Positions 1 through 8,577 of a stretch of DNA of 45,248 nucleotides are shown here, in pieces (the first letter of the stretch is position 1; every line of letters starts with the position of its first letter). Under the pieces are notes generated by a model. The model ran no database searches. It worked only from the letters and a program-made list of their open reading frames with translations, and was not told the DNA's origin. The stretch covers positions 1 through 45,248 of IMG/VR virus record IMGVR_UViG_3300034190_004525. One strand, written 5' to 3'. This stretch comes from a virus. The position numbers were made by a program, and so were the translations under genes.

Positions 1-2472
1 GAGAACTACATCGGAAAAGTTCTTAACACCGATCCTCTGAAGTTCCAGCAAGAGCAGCATCTGCTGTATGCCGACTTCCTCGTTGAGGACGAGCTTGCAA
101 CCACGAAGTCGAAGGCAGTTGCGATCGTTTCGGGTTCCGCAACAACGGCAGCCCAAAGTGGCGCCGGCGGAACGACCGGTAAGTTCGAAGACTTCTTCGG
201 AAGATTTGACGCAAGATACTCAACGCCAACGACGACCAATGTCACATCCCAGCCTTTCGGCAAGAAGATCTACGATCTGTTCAGGTTTGAGACTCTAGAC
301 GACGGCGCGTTTGCAAACAATCGATTCAAGGTTTCGATTGCAAATATCGTTGCATCCACGGATCCGTCAAACAAGTTTGGAAAGTTCGACGTTCAGGTTA
401 GAGCGTTCAACGATACCGATACAGCTCCTCAGATTCTAGAAGTATTCCCCGAGTGTAACCTCGATCCTACAAGCGATCGGTATGTTGCGGCTGTAATAGG
501 TGACAAGAAGGTTGTCTTTGATCACGATGCCGAGCTTGCTGAAGAGCGCAGGCTTGTGATTACAGGCAAGTATGCCAACGTTTCGAGATTTATCAGGGTT
601 CTTCCAGAGGTTGGTGTTCAGGACGGCGATGTCCCCAACGATGCACTTCCATTCGGTTTCAGGGGCGTTCCGGTTGTCAAGACTTCCGATGCCATGACGG
701 ATACGAAGGCTGCCCTAGTCTTTGACGGGCAAACCCTGGGTGTAGAATCAGCGTTCAGGCTACACGGCGCTGTTGCCGAGACCAAAGCAACTGCGGGAGC
801 AAATAATCTAACGGCCTCAATCGTTCCACCACTTCCCCTTCGCTATAAGGTTACGCGTGGTGCAACGCTTGGAACCGGATACGAAGGCAAGCCAGGTGAC
901 GATGAAAGAGCCGACGCCAGGTTCTACTGGGGCGTCAAGTTTGAAAAAATGGCCCACACTGAATCTCTCGCTACGCCGGTGCTGAACCCTAATGTTTCTT
1001 CAACACCGAACCCTCTGGTTGCAGCGTATACCAAGCTAACGGGAATTTCTAAGCTCGATATGAGTGTTACTGGTTCCGGTGCTGACGCGTTTAACAACAA
1101 CGAGTTCACGCTTTCCAGGGTTGCAATTGGTCCCGATACGGACAACGGAACTCCTGGATCGCCCCCAACTAAGTTCACCGAGATTACAGGTTCTGCGAAA
1201 GCTCACATGCTTTCATCGGTCTACGTAAGAAACGGTGTTCTTAAGTCCAATGTTGTAGACTCAATCACACAGCAGTACGTCGTCGACACTTCCCTGAACT
1301 CTAACCGAGTTACACTTGCAACCTTGCTTGCATCTTCTTCAGTTGTGTTCAATAGATTTACTCCGTTTGCTAAGTTCACAATGCCGTTCCACGGCGGTTA
1401 TGACGGATTCAACTTGCTTGATCCGGACGCCGGCTTTGGTAACGATCGATCAACATCTCAGGATGCAGGCGGCCTTGCAGGTTCAACGGCGAACATCGGC
1501 CTAAGAGCAACCTCTTACATTGCCGATGCTCCGGGTGAGAGCACTAACCCAATGGGAATTGGCTTTAACAACAACTCAATCTCCTCGTTCAGAACTGCTG
1601 CCGAGATTAACACGGATCCATTCGCTGTTAGAATCAATCTTCTTGCGATTCCTGGAATTAAGGATACTGCAGTTACCGACTTTGCGAGTGAGCGAATGAG
1701 AGGTTACAGCCAGGCGATGTACGTTATGGATATTCCTGAGTTTGGAATGCAGAACGGAACAACGTCAACCCGACTGTACGACGACAGTACTCTTAGAGCC
1801 GATGTCCTAGAAACTGCGGAGCAGTTTGCAGGAAGAGCGATAGACAACAGCTACGTTGCTTCGTACTTCCCGAGTGTCATCATCGAGGATAGCCAGAACA
1901 AGCGAAGAGTCAAGGTTCCGCCTTCGATTGCTGCACTCGCTGCTTTCGGTTTTAACGATAGAGTTGCTTATCCATGGTTTGCACCTGCTGGATTCAACAG
2001 AGGCGCTCTCGAGTTTGTCAAGAACACTTCCACGAGACTCACGCAGGCAGACCGAGATACGCTGTATGAAAACAGGATCAACCCGATTGCGAACTTCCCA
2101 ACAGGTGGATTTGTCATCTTCGGACAGAAAACTCTGCAGCAGGCTGCCTCTGCTCTCGATCGCGTGAACGTGAGAAGAATGTTGCTGGAAGTGAAGAGAA
2201 TTATCTCTCAGGTTGCGAGAAACCTCTTGTTTGAGCAGAACAACGCAACCACAAGAAATCGTTTTGTCTCTCAGACAACTCCGTTGCTTGCGCTTGTCCA
2301 AGCTCAGCAAGGAATTGAGTCCTTCCAGGTTGTCATGGATGATACAAACAACACCGAGCTCGACAGAGAACAAAACAGGCTTAACGGTAGAATTGTTGTG
2401 GTCCCAACGAGAGCAATTGAATTTATTGCTATCGACTTCATCATAACAAATGCCGGAGTATCCTTCGAATGA
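1..2472 (+). CDS. Tail sheath protein, copy 1 (5' end outside window)
   Basis: Open in frame from the first base, so the true start lies upstream; 823 codons are visible. The C-terminal part (SALDRVNVRRMLLEVKRI through PTRAIEFIAIDFIITNAG) matches the adjacent second sheath almost block for block, and ends like myovirus sheath proteins, in which the C-terminal domain forms the conserved core that contracts around the tube. The visible length already exceeds T4 gp18 (659 aa), so the family has large inserted domains, probably exposed on the outside of the sheath. Seen: reading frame and paralogy. Known: sheath proteins polymerise around the tail tube and drive injection. Inferred: both copies are virion proteins. 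ATGs inside the frame, such as the one at 556, are not the start because the homology continues upstream of it. Confidence 0.9.
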   Translation, partial: ENYIGKVLNTDPLKFQQEQHLLYADFLVEDELATTKSKAVAIVSGSATTAAQSGAGGTTGKFEDFFGRFDARYSTPTTTNVTSQPFGKKIYDLFRFETLDDGAFANNRFKVSIANIVASTDPSNKFGKFDVQVRAFNDTDTAPQILEVFPECNLDPTSDRYVAAVIGDKKVVFDHDAELAEERRLVITGKYANVSRFIRVLPEVGVQDGDVPNDALPFGFRGVPVVKTSDAMTDTKAALVFDGQTLGVESAFRLHGAVAETKATAGANNLTASIVPPLPLRYKVTRGATLGTGYEGKPGDDERADARFYWGVKFEKMAHTESLATPVLNPNVSSTPNPLVAAYTKLTGISKLDMSVTGSGADAFNNNEFTLSRVAIGPDTDNGTPGSPPTKFTEITGSAKAHMLSSVYVRNGVLKSNVVDSITQQYVVDTSLNSNRVTLATLLASSSVVFNRFTPFAKFTMPFHGGYDGFNLLDPDAGFGNDRSTSQDAGGLAGSTANIGLRATSYIADAPGESTNPMGIGFNNNSISSFRTAAEINTDPFAVRINLLAIPGIKDTAVTDFASERMRGYSQAMYVMDIPEFGMQNGTTSTRLYDDSTLRADVLETAEQFAGRAIDNSYVASYFPSVIIEDSQNKRRVKVPPSIAALAAFGFNDRVAYPWFAPAGFNRGALEFVKNTSTRLTQADRDTLYENRINPIANFPTGGFVIFGQKTLQQAASALDRVNVRRMLLEVKRIISQVARNLLFEQNNATTRNRFVSQTTPLLALVQAQQGIESFQVVMDDTNNTELDREQNRLNGRIVVVPTRAIEFIAIDFIITNAGVSFE

Positions 2473-2505
2473 AATACATATTACTAGCAGATTGGAGCAT
2501 AACAG

Positions 2506-5500
2506 ATGGCTGAGCTGACCTTTAGAAGCCCCGGCGTTAGCACAAGGGAGATTGACCTCAGCGGTCCTCAACCGACACAACCTCAGGGAACACCTGCAGC
2601 GGTCGTTGGTACCGCGGAGAAAGGTCCGGCATTCGTTCCTGTGACCTTTGCATCCTATCGGGATTTTGCGTCAAAATTTGGCAACACCGATGGTGAAAAG
2701 TTTGGACCAATTGCAATTGCGCAGTGGTTTGCAAACAGACAAGCTGGAACTTACCTAAGGGTTCTCGGCGCTGGTGATGGAAAGACAAGAGCTTCAGACG
2801 GCTCTGTCACGAGAGCGGGCTTTGTCGTCGGCGATCAGCTTCCACAGGCTAACGGGCTCATAGGTGCCAACGTTCATGCAAACGGCGGATCTCTAAGAGG
2901 AAGATCTTACTTCCTCGGCTGCTTCATGTCGGAGTCAGCTGGAAGCACAATCTTCTCAGAGGCTGGCTTGACCGGAAACAAGGCGCAATCTATTATCAGA
3001 GGCGTCATATTCTCTCCCGATGGAGTTGTTCCGTTTCTTTCATCAACGCTTGAAACTGACAATGCTCCAAGCGCAACTGCTGCGGCTACCGGAGTTCCTT
3101 CATCTGAAGGAGGCTCAGATGCTGGTGCTCTTATCGGTACCGTCAATACCGTTTCACAGGAGTTTGTCCTTCTCCTGAATGGACTTAAGCAGACAGAATC
3201 TGAAGGAAAGAACGTTATTACTGCTTCCTTCGATCCTCAAGCTTCCAACTATTTCCCGAATGTTCTGAACACCGACCCGCTCCTAGTCGAGTCCCAGGGA
3301 CACTTCCTTTACCGTCACTACGATGTTTACAGTGCTTACGCTCAGATCACTGGCAGTGGTTATGCTGGTAGCCTAGGGGCACCAGTCATCGGAGGGAATC
3401 TGGAGCAGGCAGCCTTCATCACTACAGGTTCACTTGCTAGAGATACTCAAACTGCAGAAGTTCCAAACTTCGAAGCATTCAAGGATCGCTTCCAGCATGC
3501 AGTCTCACCGTTCGTAATCTCACAGAAGTTTGGTGGTTCACCTTCCAACCTCTTTAAGATTCACTGCTTGGATGATGGGGTTTATCCAAACAAGCGCTTC
3601 AAGGTGAGCGTTGAGAACATTCAGAAGTCCAACAACCCAGATGTTAAGTTTGGAAAGTTCGACGTTGTTGTTCGTGAGTTCGGTGACGATGACAGAAACC
3701 TAAGGGTTCTCGAGGCTTTCCGCGGACTTTCAATTGATCCAAACTCTGAGCGATACGTTGCTCGGGTTATCGGCGATCTAAACACCTTCTACGACTTCGA
3801 TCAGAGGCCTGGTAGCCAGAAGGTTGTGGTTGAAGGCAAGTTCCCGAACTCTTCAAACCTCATCAGAGTACAGATGAATGCCGTTGTTGACGACGGTGAG
3901 ATCGATCAGGAAGCTCTTCCGATTGGTTTCCGAGGACTAAACCACCTCGTTACCTCTGGAACCACGGCTGCTGGAAACATAATGTTGACCTCGACAGGTT
4001 CGGTTTCTGGTGTCACGGTTCACGTTTCGGCTTCGCTGTTTAGCGGAACACCTGTTGAGCCACCTGTTCCCTTCCGTAGAAACGTTGCGGTTGGAACCGG
4101 TACCGCAAAGCGATCAGACGCTCAGCTTTACTGGGGTGCTCAGTTCGAGCCGCTCGACAGCTTGACTCTTCCCAACAAGAACAACGCACCGCAAATCCAA
4201 CGTTCGCCGATCGATGCTTACACGAGCTACTTCGCAAACTACCACGTCGGTTCAAGAAACCCATCTGTCGGCGGTAACGAAGGAACTGCTGATGACGGAG
4301 GGCTTGTTCTGGATGCCGACGTGTTCAACAACAATCTGTTCACCCTTGAGCGGGTTCAGGTTGCAACCACTTCCGCAGACGTCGTCGACGCGAAAGAGTG
4401 GCAAGGAGCTTCTTATCGGAGAGACGATTCTCTTGTGACCAACGGAGTCCTTAAGAACGATGGAACTTCTGTAACCGGTAGATTCCTGAACGTTGAAAAG
4501 GACTTCGGGGATCTTGCATCTAAGCAGTTCTTCAAGTTCTCATTCCCGGTTCAGAGCGGATTTGATGGTGTAAACATCTTCGATGATGACAAATCAAATC
4601 TTCTCGATGTTGCCATCAAGCGAGAGGTTGCCGACTCTAATCAGGGCGGCATCAACGGACCAACTGTACAGTCTTACAGAAAGGCTGTTGATATTCTAGA
4701 GGAGAAGTCAGATGTCGACATTCAACTGCTTGCGATTCCAGGTATCCGTCAGCCACAGGTCACCGACTATGCGATTGACGCCGTTGAGAACAGATTCGAT
4801 GCTCTCTACATCATGGACATTCCTGTTCGCGACGCCGAGAACAACGAAATCACAGGGTCGGCCGGCCTGCCGAATGTGACGAACACCGTCACGACATTCA
4901 AGGGTCGCCCACTCGATAGCAGCTTTGCCGCAGCGTACTTCCCTGACGTCGTCGTCACTGATCCGACCACCAACACCAACGTGCAAGTCCCGCCGAGTGT
5001 TGCTGTTCTCGGTGCCTTCGGCCTCAACGACGCCGTGGCTTTCCCTTGGTTCGCGCCTGCCGGGTTTGCCCGCGGTGCTCTTGCAGCCTCTGAGGTCGCA
5101 GTGAAGACGAACAGATCAAACCTCGACGCTTTGTACGATGCTAGGATCAACCCAATCACGGTGTTCCCAGGCCAAGGCGGCCCGACGATCTTCGGTCAGA
5201 AGACGTTGCAGGCAGCAGAGTCCGCCCTTGATCGCGTCAATGTTCGTCGCCTCCTCATCGAGATCAGACGCCAGGTCCGGCAGGTCGCGAACACCTTTAT
5301 CTTCGAACCGAACAGGGAGACGACGCTTGCTCGATTCTCTGGCGCGGTCACTCCGATCCTCAACAGAATTCAGCAGCAGCAAGGTGTTGACAGGTTCAGA
5401 GTGCAGATTGATACGACAACAACGACCCAAGCGGACGTTGAGAACAACACGGTGAGAGGAAAGATCTTCCTCCAGCCTACTCGCTCCGTCGAGTTCATCT

Positions 5501-5541
5501 CTCTTGACTTCGTCGTTTCGAACGCCGGTGCAGAGATCTAA
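2506..5541 (+). CDS. Tail sheath protein, copy 2
   Basis: Full-length 1011-residue sheath. The N-terminus contains RSPGVSTREIDLSGP, the usual sheath opening in which the chain threads to its neighbour, followed by a VGTAEKGPAFVPV strand region. The C-terminal third holds the conserved core (FAPAGFARGAL near residue 850, SALDRVNVRRLLIEIRRQ, then PTRSVEFISLDFVVSNAG). The middle is an enlarged variable region also present in copy 1. A GGAG sequence (ttggagc) about 12 bases upstream supports the ATG. It lies 33 bases after copy 1 and 39 bases before the tube gene, the usual sheath-tube order. The last third (about 4830 to 5340) is clearly richer in G+C than the rest of the gene and than copy 1, which suggests a mosaic origin. 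Confidence 0.94.
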   Translation: MAELTFRSPGVSTREIDLSGPQPTQPQGTPAAVVGTAEKGPAFVPVTFASYRDFASKFGNTDGEKFGPIAIAQWFANRQAGTYLRVLGAGDGKTRASDGSVTRAGFVVGDQLPQANGLIGANVHANGGSLRGRSYFLGCFMSESAGSTIFSEAGLTGNKAQSIIRGVIFSPDGVVPFLSSTLETDNAPSATAAATGVPSSEGGSDAGALIGTVNTVSQEFVLLLNGLKQTESEGKNVITASFDPQASNYFPNVLNTDPLLVESQGHFLYRHYDVYSAYAQITGSGYAGSLGAPVIGGNLEQAAFITTGSLARDTQTAEVPNFEAFKDRFQHAVSPFVISQKFGGSPSNLFKIHCLDDGVYPNKRFKVSVENIQKSNNPDVKFGKFDVVVREFGDDDRNLRVLEAFRGLSIDPNSERYVARVIGDLNTFYDFDQRPGSQKVVVEGKFPNSSNLIRVQMNAVVDDGEIDQEALPIGFRGLNHLVTSGTTAAGNIMLTSTGSVSGVTVHVSASLFSGTPVEPPVPFRRNVAVGTGTAKRSDAQLYWGAQFEPLDSLTLPNKNNAPQIQRSPIDAYTSYFANYHVGSRNPSVGGNEGTADDGGLVLDADVFNNNLFTLERVQVATTSADVVDAKEWQGASYRRDDSLVTNGVLKNDGTSVTGRFLNVEKDFGDLASKQFFKFSFPVQSGFDGVNIFDDDKSNLLDVAIKREVADSNQGGINGPTVQSYRKAVDILEEKSDVDIQLLAIPGIRQPQVTDYAIDAVENRFDALYIMDIPVRDAENNEITGSAGLPNVTNTVTTFKGRPLDSSFAAAYFPDVVVTDPTTNTNVQVPPSVAVLGAFGLNDAVAFPWFAPAGFARGALAASEVAVKTNRSNLDALYDARINPITVFPGQGGPTIFGQKTLQAAESALDRVNVRRLLIEIRRQVRQVANTFIFEPNRETTLARFSGAVTPILNRIQQQQGVDRFRVQIDTTTTTQADVENNTVRGKIFLQPTRSVEFISLDFVVSNAGAEI

Positions 5542-5555
5542 GCAAGCAAGCCTGA

Positions 5556-5563
5556 TATTTATC
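5556..5563 (+). promoter_or_regulatory. TATTTATC motif before tube gene, candidate phage late promoter
   Basis: TATTTATC sits 17 bases upstream of the tube start codon. The same octamer (or TATTTATA) recurs in three other short gaps before genes in this window. It is AT-rich like the T4 late promoter TATAAATA but not identical; its reverse complement, GATAAATA, is closer. Function is inferred only from recurrence and position. Confidence 0.35.
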
Positions 5564-5580
5564 GCTAGGAGAACCAAAAA

Positions 5581-6069
5581 ATGGCAGAGACACTTTCAGT
5601 CACCGATATGTTGCCGAACAAGTTTGAGCCGAAGCGACAGTTTCGGTGGGTGTTCGCGATCGAGGGTATCGACGCGTTCCTCATGAAGACTGCTGCTCGT
5701 CCAACGATCAACACCGAAGAAGTGACGATTCCTTTCATCAACTCAACTCGCTACATCGCTGGCAAGACAACGTTTGACACGCTCAGCGTTACGCTTCACG
5801 ATCCGATTGCACCTTCCGGTGCTCAGCAGGTTATGGAATGGGTTCGCACCCACTTCGAGTCTGTTTCGGGGCGTGCTGGTTACGCTGACTTCTACAAGCG
5901 CGATTGCCAGATCAAGATGCTTGACCCGGTCGGTACCGTTGTCGAGCTCTGGGATGTCAAGGGTGCCTTCCTTACGAACGCATCTTTCGGCGATCTGAGC
6001 TACGATTCATCCGATCCTTCTGAAATTTCGCTAACGCTGCGGTTTGATAACTGCGTCCTACAGTTCTGA
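5581..6069 (+). CDS. Tail tube protein (T4 gp19-like)
   Basis: 162 residues, against 163 in T4 gp19. It begins MAETLSVTDMLPNKFEPKRQ with the W-V-F-A-I strand typical of tube subunits, contains RPTINTEEVTIPFINSTRYI, and has the HDPIAPSGAQQVMEWVR stretch where T4-type tubes have a conserved helix. The subunit forms stacked hexameric rings that make the DNA conduit inside the sheath and seed on the baseplate. The position directly after the sheath genes supports the call. An AGGAG-like site (ctaggag) 11 bases upstream fits the ATG. Nothing unusual in length or residues. Confidence 0.93.
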   Translation: MAETLSVTDMLPNKFEPKRQFRWVFAIEGIDAFLMKTAARPTINTEEVTIPFINSTRYIAGKTTFDTLSVTLHDPIAPSGAQQVMEWVRTHFESVSGRAGYADFYKRDCQIKMLDPVGTVVELWDVKGAFLTNASFGDLSYDSSDPSEISLTLRFDNCVLQF

Positions 6070-6082
6070 TCCGGAGGTTCTT

Positions 6083-6331
6083 GTGAAAATCACAAGGCGA
6101 CAGCTTAGACAAATCATCAAGGAAGAGTTTCGTAGCCGAGAGGGAAAGAGGCTAACCCGTGCCAGGTACGACGAGCTCACCAGCGAGTTGGACGAATTGT
6201 ACGCAAGGATTGAAGATGCAAAAGGGTTACCCGAGCCAAAGCGCACAGCCTACTTGCAGTTTTACCAGAATGCAATAAACTCGCTTCAAGGGCATCTTGC
6301 CAGAGTTCGTGCCGAAGGCCTAGGAGACTGA
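6083..6331 (+). CDS. Small tagged protein 1 (coiled-coil body)
   Basis: 82 residues starting at GTG, chosen because GGAGG lies five bases upstream and because the product then begins VKITRRQLRQIIKEEF, the tag shared by seven other small proteins here. The ATG at 6044 would place a long, unrelated extension inside the tube gene. The body (EGKRLTRARYDELTSELDEL onward) is a charged, Leu-heptad helix consistent with a coiled coil; no enzyme motif is visible. First member of a five-gene run inserted between the tube gene and the gp26-like gene, where T4-type phages do not normally carry such genes. Function unknown; a packaging tag is my inference. Confidence 0.75.
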   Translation: MKITRRQLRQIIKEEFRSREGKRLTRARYDELTSELDELYARIEDAKGLPEPKRTAYLQFYQNAINSLQGHLARVRAEGLGD

Positions 6332-6332
6332 A

Positions 6333-6869
6333 ATGAAAATCACAAAGAGGCAACTTAGAAGAATCATCAAGGAAGAGAAGGCTCGCCTTGACGAGGCTCG
6401 CTTCTCAAAGGAACTTGGAACTCAGATCGTCGATGAGATGCCACGTCTAATGGGTGACCAGCCAGAGGTCAGGTGGTCGATTGGTGCAGACACACGGTAC
6501 GGAAGGCTTTACATCTATGCAAACGAGGACTTGGATGTGATCGGCTACGGCGCTGGTAAGGACACAATTCGAATGAGCCCGCACCCGAACCACAATGCAG
6601 ACGGCTCTGTCATTGAGATGGTCGGGCCTGGAAGGTTCAAGGTCACAAAGCTCAGAGCAGCACCTGCACCATCTATGATGAAAGAAGCATTTGGTGGCTT
6701 CAGCTACGCCAGAAAGCTGAACCTCATTCGCACCGCGCGAAAGGCCCTCCAGAGCGCGCAGGAGCTGGAGTCAACGAGCGCAATGGGCGAGGACCCAGAT
6801 CTCGACGAGCTTGTCAACATGGTCATTGGTTATGAAGATGCCGTCAAGGCGATGCTAGACTACGAGTGA
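6333..6869 (+). CDS. Small tagged protein 2
   Basis: 178 residues beginning MKITKRQLRRIIKEEKARLDEA, the longest of the tagged proteins. After the tag comes a mixed alpha/beta segment (residues about 45 to 105, including YGRLYIYANEDLDVIGYGAG) and then a helical C-terminal part (about 118 to 178) that starts MMKEAFGGFSYARKLNLI. The C-terminal part looks like a separate module, possibly an old fusion. No catalytic motif is recognised. AGGAG seven bases upstream supports the ATG, one base after the previous stop. Function unknown. Confidence 0.75.
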   Translation: MKITKRQLRRIIKEEKARLDEARFSKELGTQIVDEMPRLMGDQPEVRWSIGADTRYGRLYIYANEDLDVIGYGAGKDTIRMSPHPNHNADGSVIEMVGPGRFKVTKLRAAPAPSMMKEAFGGFSYARKLNLIRTARKALQSAQELESTSAMGEDPDLDELVNMVIGYEDAVKAMLDYE

Positions 6870-6874
6870 GGACA

Positions 6875-7120
6875 ATGAAGATCACAAAGCGCCAACTCAG
6901 AAGAATCATCAAGGAAGCGATGCACGCTCAAAAAGGTGAACCGACCCACGTTACTTTCGTTTTCAACAGCCCGGTTGAACAAAACCTTGCTATGAGAGCC
7001 CTGAACAAGGCAATGCTTCCTGCAGATTTTGGCGTACAGGAGATGATGGTTCACGTTGATGACGTTCAAGATGTTGAGGAAGAGCTACGATACGCCAGGG
7101 TGAGATACGCAAAAAGATGA
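6875..7120 (+). CDS. Small tagged protein 3
   Basis: 81 residues. The ATG at 6875 is preferred over an upstream in-frame GTG at 6866 because it gives MKITKRQLRRIIKEAM, aligning exactly with the other tags, and follows a GAGGA sequence. The body (HVTFVFNSPVEQNLAMRALN, then MMVHVDDVQDVEEELRYARV) suggests a small beta-alpha-beta fold of about 60 residues, resembling a ferredoxin-like domain by eye only. Its stop overlaps the next start by four bases (ATGA), implying translational coupling. Function unknown. Confidence 0.72.
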   Translation: MKITKRQLRRIIKEAMHAQKGEPTHVTFVFNSPVEQNLAMRALNKAMLPADFGVQEMMVHVDDVQDVEEELRYARVRYAKR

Positions 7121-7419
7121 AAATCACAAAGCGCCAACTCAGAAGAATCATCAAGGAAGAGAAAGCTAGACTTCTCAATGAAGTACGCTTTGATCCATTG
7201 GCGTTTGAGGATACCGTCGACGACATTAACCAATTCACTCGCTCGTTTGAAAGGGGTGATGAGGTTCCGCAAAATGAAAAGGCAACAGAGTTTGCTTCCA
7301 AACAATTGTATGATGTGCTATCAAGGCTCAGGTCTGCAATGTATGCCGTTAACGAAGCAGGGGGAGATTTTTTCACTGCTCTTGACATGGCAGTAAAAGA
7401 CGTGAAGGAGTTTGGATAA
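7117..7419 (+). CDS. Small tagged protein 4
   Basis: 100 residues, beginning MKITKRQLRRIIKEEKARLL. The body is predicted helical (TVDDINQFTRSFERGDEVPQ, then ATEFASKQLYDVLSRLRSAM) with an acidic C-terminus. No known domain is recognised. The start overlaps the preceding gene by four bases and its stop shares one base with the next start, so the run is probably translated as a coupled unit. Function unknown. Confidence 0.72.
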   Translation: MKITKRQLRRIIKEEKARLLNEVRFDPLAFEDTVDDINQFTRSFERGDEVPQNEKATEFASKQLYDVLSRLRSAMYAVNEAGGDFFTALDMAVKDVKEFG

Positions 7420-7685
7420 TGAAGATCACGAAGAGACAGCTTAGAAGAATCATTAAGGAAGAGAAGGCTAGACTAGCCGAGGCAAACCCTGACGGAACCG
7501 TGTCCGACAACGAGGATGCAGAGATTTTTGTCTTTTTTGCCGACGTTGAGGAACGCATCGAAGAGCTCGCACAATTCATTGTGATGGATTCCGAGAGAAT
7601 CGGTGGCCGTTTCCGGGGCCCAGGATTACGAAAGCGAGCTTTCCAGAAGGTACTTGAAATCATTCGTGAAGATTACAAGTTCTAA
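7419..7685 (+). CDS. Small tagged protein 5
   Basis: 88 residues, beginning MKITKRQLRRIIKEEKARLAEA. The body starts with an acidic linker and continues as a helix (VEERIEELAQFIVMDSERIG) with a basic Arg/Lys patch (GLRKRAFQKVLEIIREDYK) at the end. AAGGAG nine bases upstream supports the start. Last of the five-gene tagged run; it is followed by a 64-base gap containing a candidate promoter. Function unknown. Confidence 0.72.
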   Translation: MKITKRQLRRIIKEEKARLAEANPDGTVSDNEDAEIFVFFADVEERIEELAQFIVMDSERIGGRFRGPGLRKRAFQKVLEIIREDYKF

Positions 7686-7700
7686 AAATAGCGAGTTCTC

Positions 7701-7708
7701 TATTTATC
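7701..7708 (+). promoter_or_regulatory. TATTTATC motif before gp26-like gene
   Basis: Second exact copy of the TATTTATC octamer, 41 bases upstream of the next start, in the only gap over 60 bases within the tail module. A TATGAT at 7725-7730 lies further downstream but has no convincing -35 partner. Candidate late promoter, inferred from recurrence. Confidence 0.35.
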
Positions 7709-7749
7709 TTTCCCACATCAACGTTATGATTGTGCGAGAGGTTTAGAAT

Positions 7750-8577
7750 ATGAGCAACCGTGGATCAAATCAAGTATTTTCAGGCGGCATCCAGCAGACC
7801 GACGTGATGAAGGATTCTTTCGGCTACGAAGTGCCGGTTGAGTCTGTTCCCCTTCCGTCGCTTGGAAAGGTGTATCCTGATGGAAACCCGCTAAGCGGGC
7901 AGGAAACCGTCGAGATCAGGGCAATGACAGCCAGAGAGGAGGACATCCTAACCTCTCGCGCGCTCATTAAAAAGGGCACTGTCATCACCCATCTAATTCA
8001 GTCGTGCCTCATTGACAAGTCAATCGACGTCAAGAACATGATTTCCGGCGATCGCAACGCACTGATGATCTCGCTGCGAATCACTGGTTACGGCCAAGAG
8101 TACGGCGTTGAGGTTGATTGCCCAGCATGCGGCACTCGTTCAAAGCAGGAGTTTGATCTTGCAGCTCTCGAGGTGAAGACGCTCGACATTGATCCCGTCA
8201 CGCCGGGAACCAACGAGTTCGAGTTTGTTCTTCCCGTAACAAAGAAGAAGGTTCACTTCAAGTTCCTGACCGGTGCGGACGAAGAGGAAATTGCGATCGT
8301 TCAGGAGCGCAAGAAGAAGAGCGGGTTCAAGGCAGACAATCTCATCACAACTCGTCTCATGTACTCCATTGTTTCGATCGACGGAATCACCGACAAGTCG
8401 AAGATCAACGGCTTCATTCGAAACATGCCGGCACGCGATTCGCTGGCCCTGCGTCGATTCATTGATCAGAACGAGCCTGGAATCGATATGAAGTCCTGGA
8501 TGTCCTGCCAGAGTTGCTTCGCGGATTCGGAGGTACGGCTTCCGCTGGGTGCCACGTTTTTTTGGCCTGACGCCTAG
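7750..8577 (+). CDS. gp26-like baseplate/tape-measure chaperone candidate
   Basis: 275 residues. It resembles the T4-type baseplate family that includes gp26: SVPLPSLGKVYP near residue 35, TAREEDILTSRALIKKGTVI, and a C-terminal FIDQNEPGIDMKSWMSCQSC. Two CxxC pairs (CPAC near residue 126 and CQSC near residue 254) could bind one zinc ion. In T4, gp26 acts in central hub assembly; in many contractile tails the gene at this position, just ahead of the tape measure, encodes a tape-measure chaperone. The last 29 bases overlap the next ORF in another frame across a run of seven T, which could allow a frameshifted longer product. GAGAGGT 12 bases upstream supports the start. Confidence 0.75.
   Translation: MSNRGSNQVFSGGIQQTDVMKDSFGYEVPVESVPLPSLGKVYPDGNPLSGQETVEIRAMTAREEDILTSRALIKKGTVITHLIQSCLIDKSIDVKNMISGDRNALMISLRITGYGQEYGVEVDCPACGTRSKQEFDLAALEVKTLDIDPVTPGTNEFEFVLPVTKKKVHFKFLTGADEEEIAIVQERKKKSGFKADNLITTRLMYSIVSIDGITDKSKINGFIRNMPARDSLALRRFIDQNEPGIDMKSWMSCQSCFADSEVRLPLGATFFWPDA

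Noticed and set aside
1807-2580. Minus-strand ORFs of up to 257 codons
   Set aside because: All long minus-strand ORFs lie opposite strongly supported + strand genes and have no recognisable products or ribosome binding sites.
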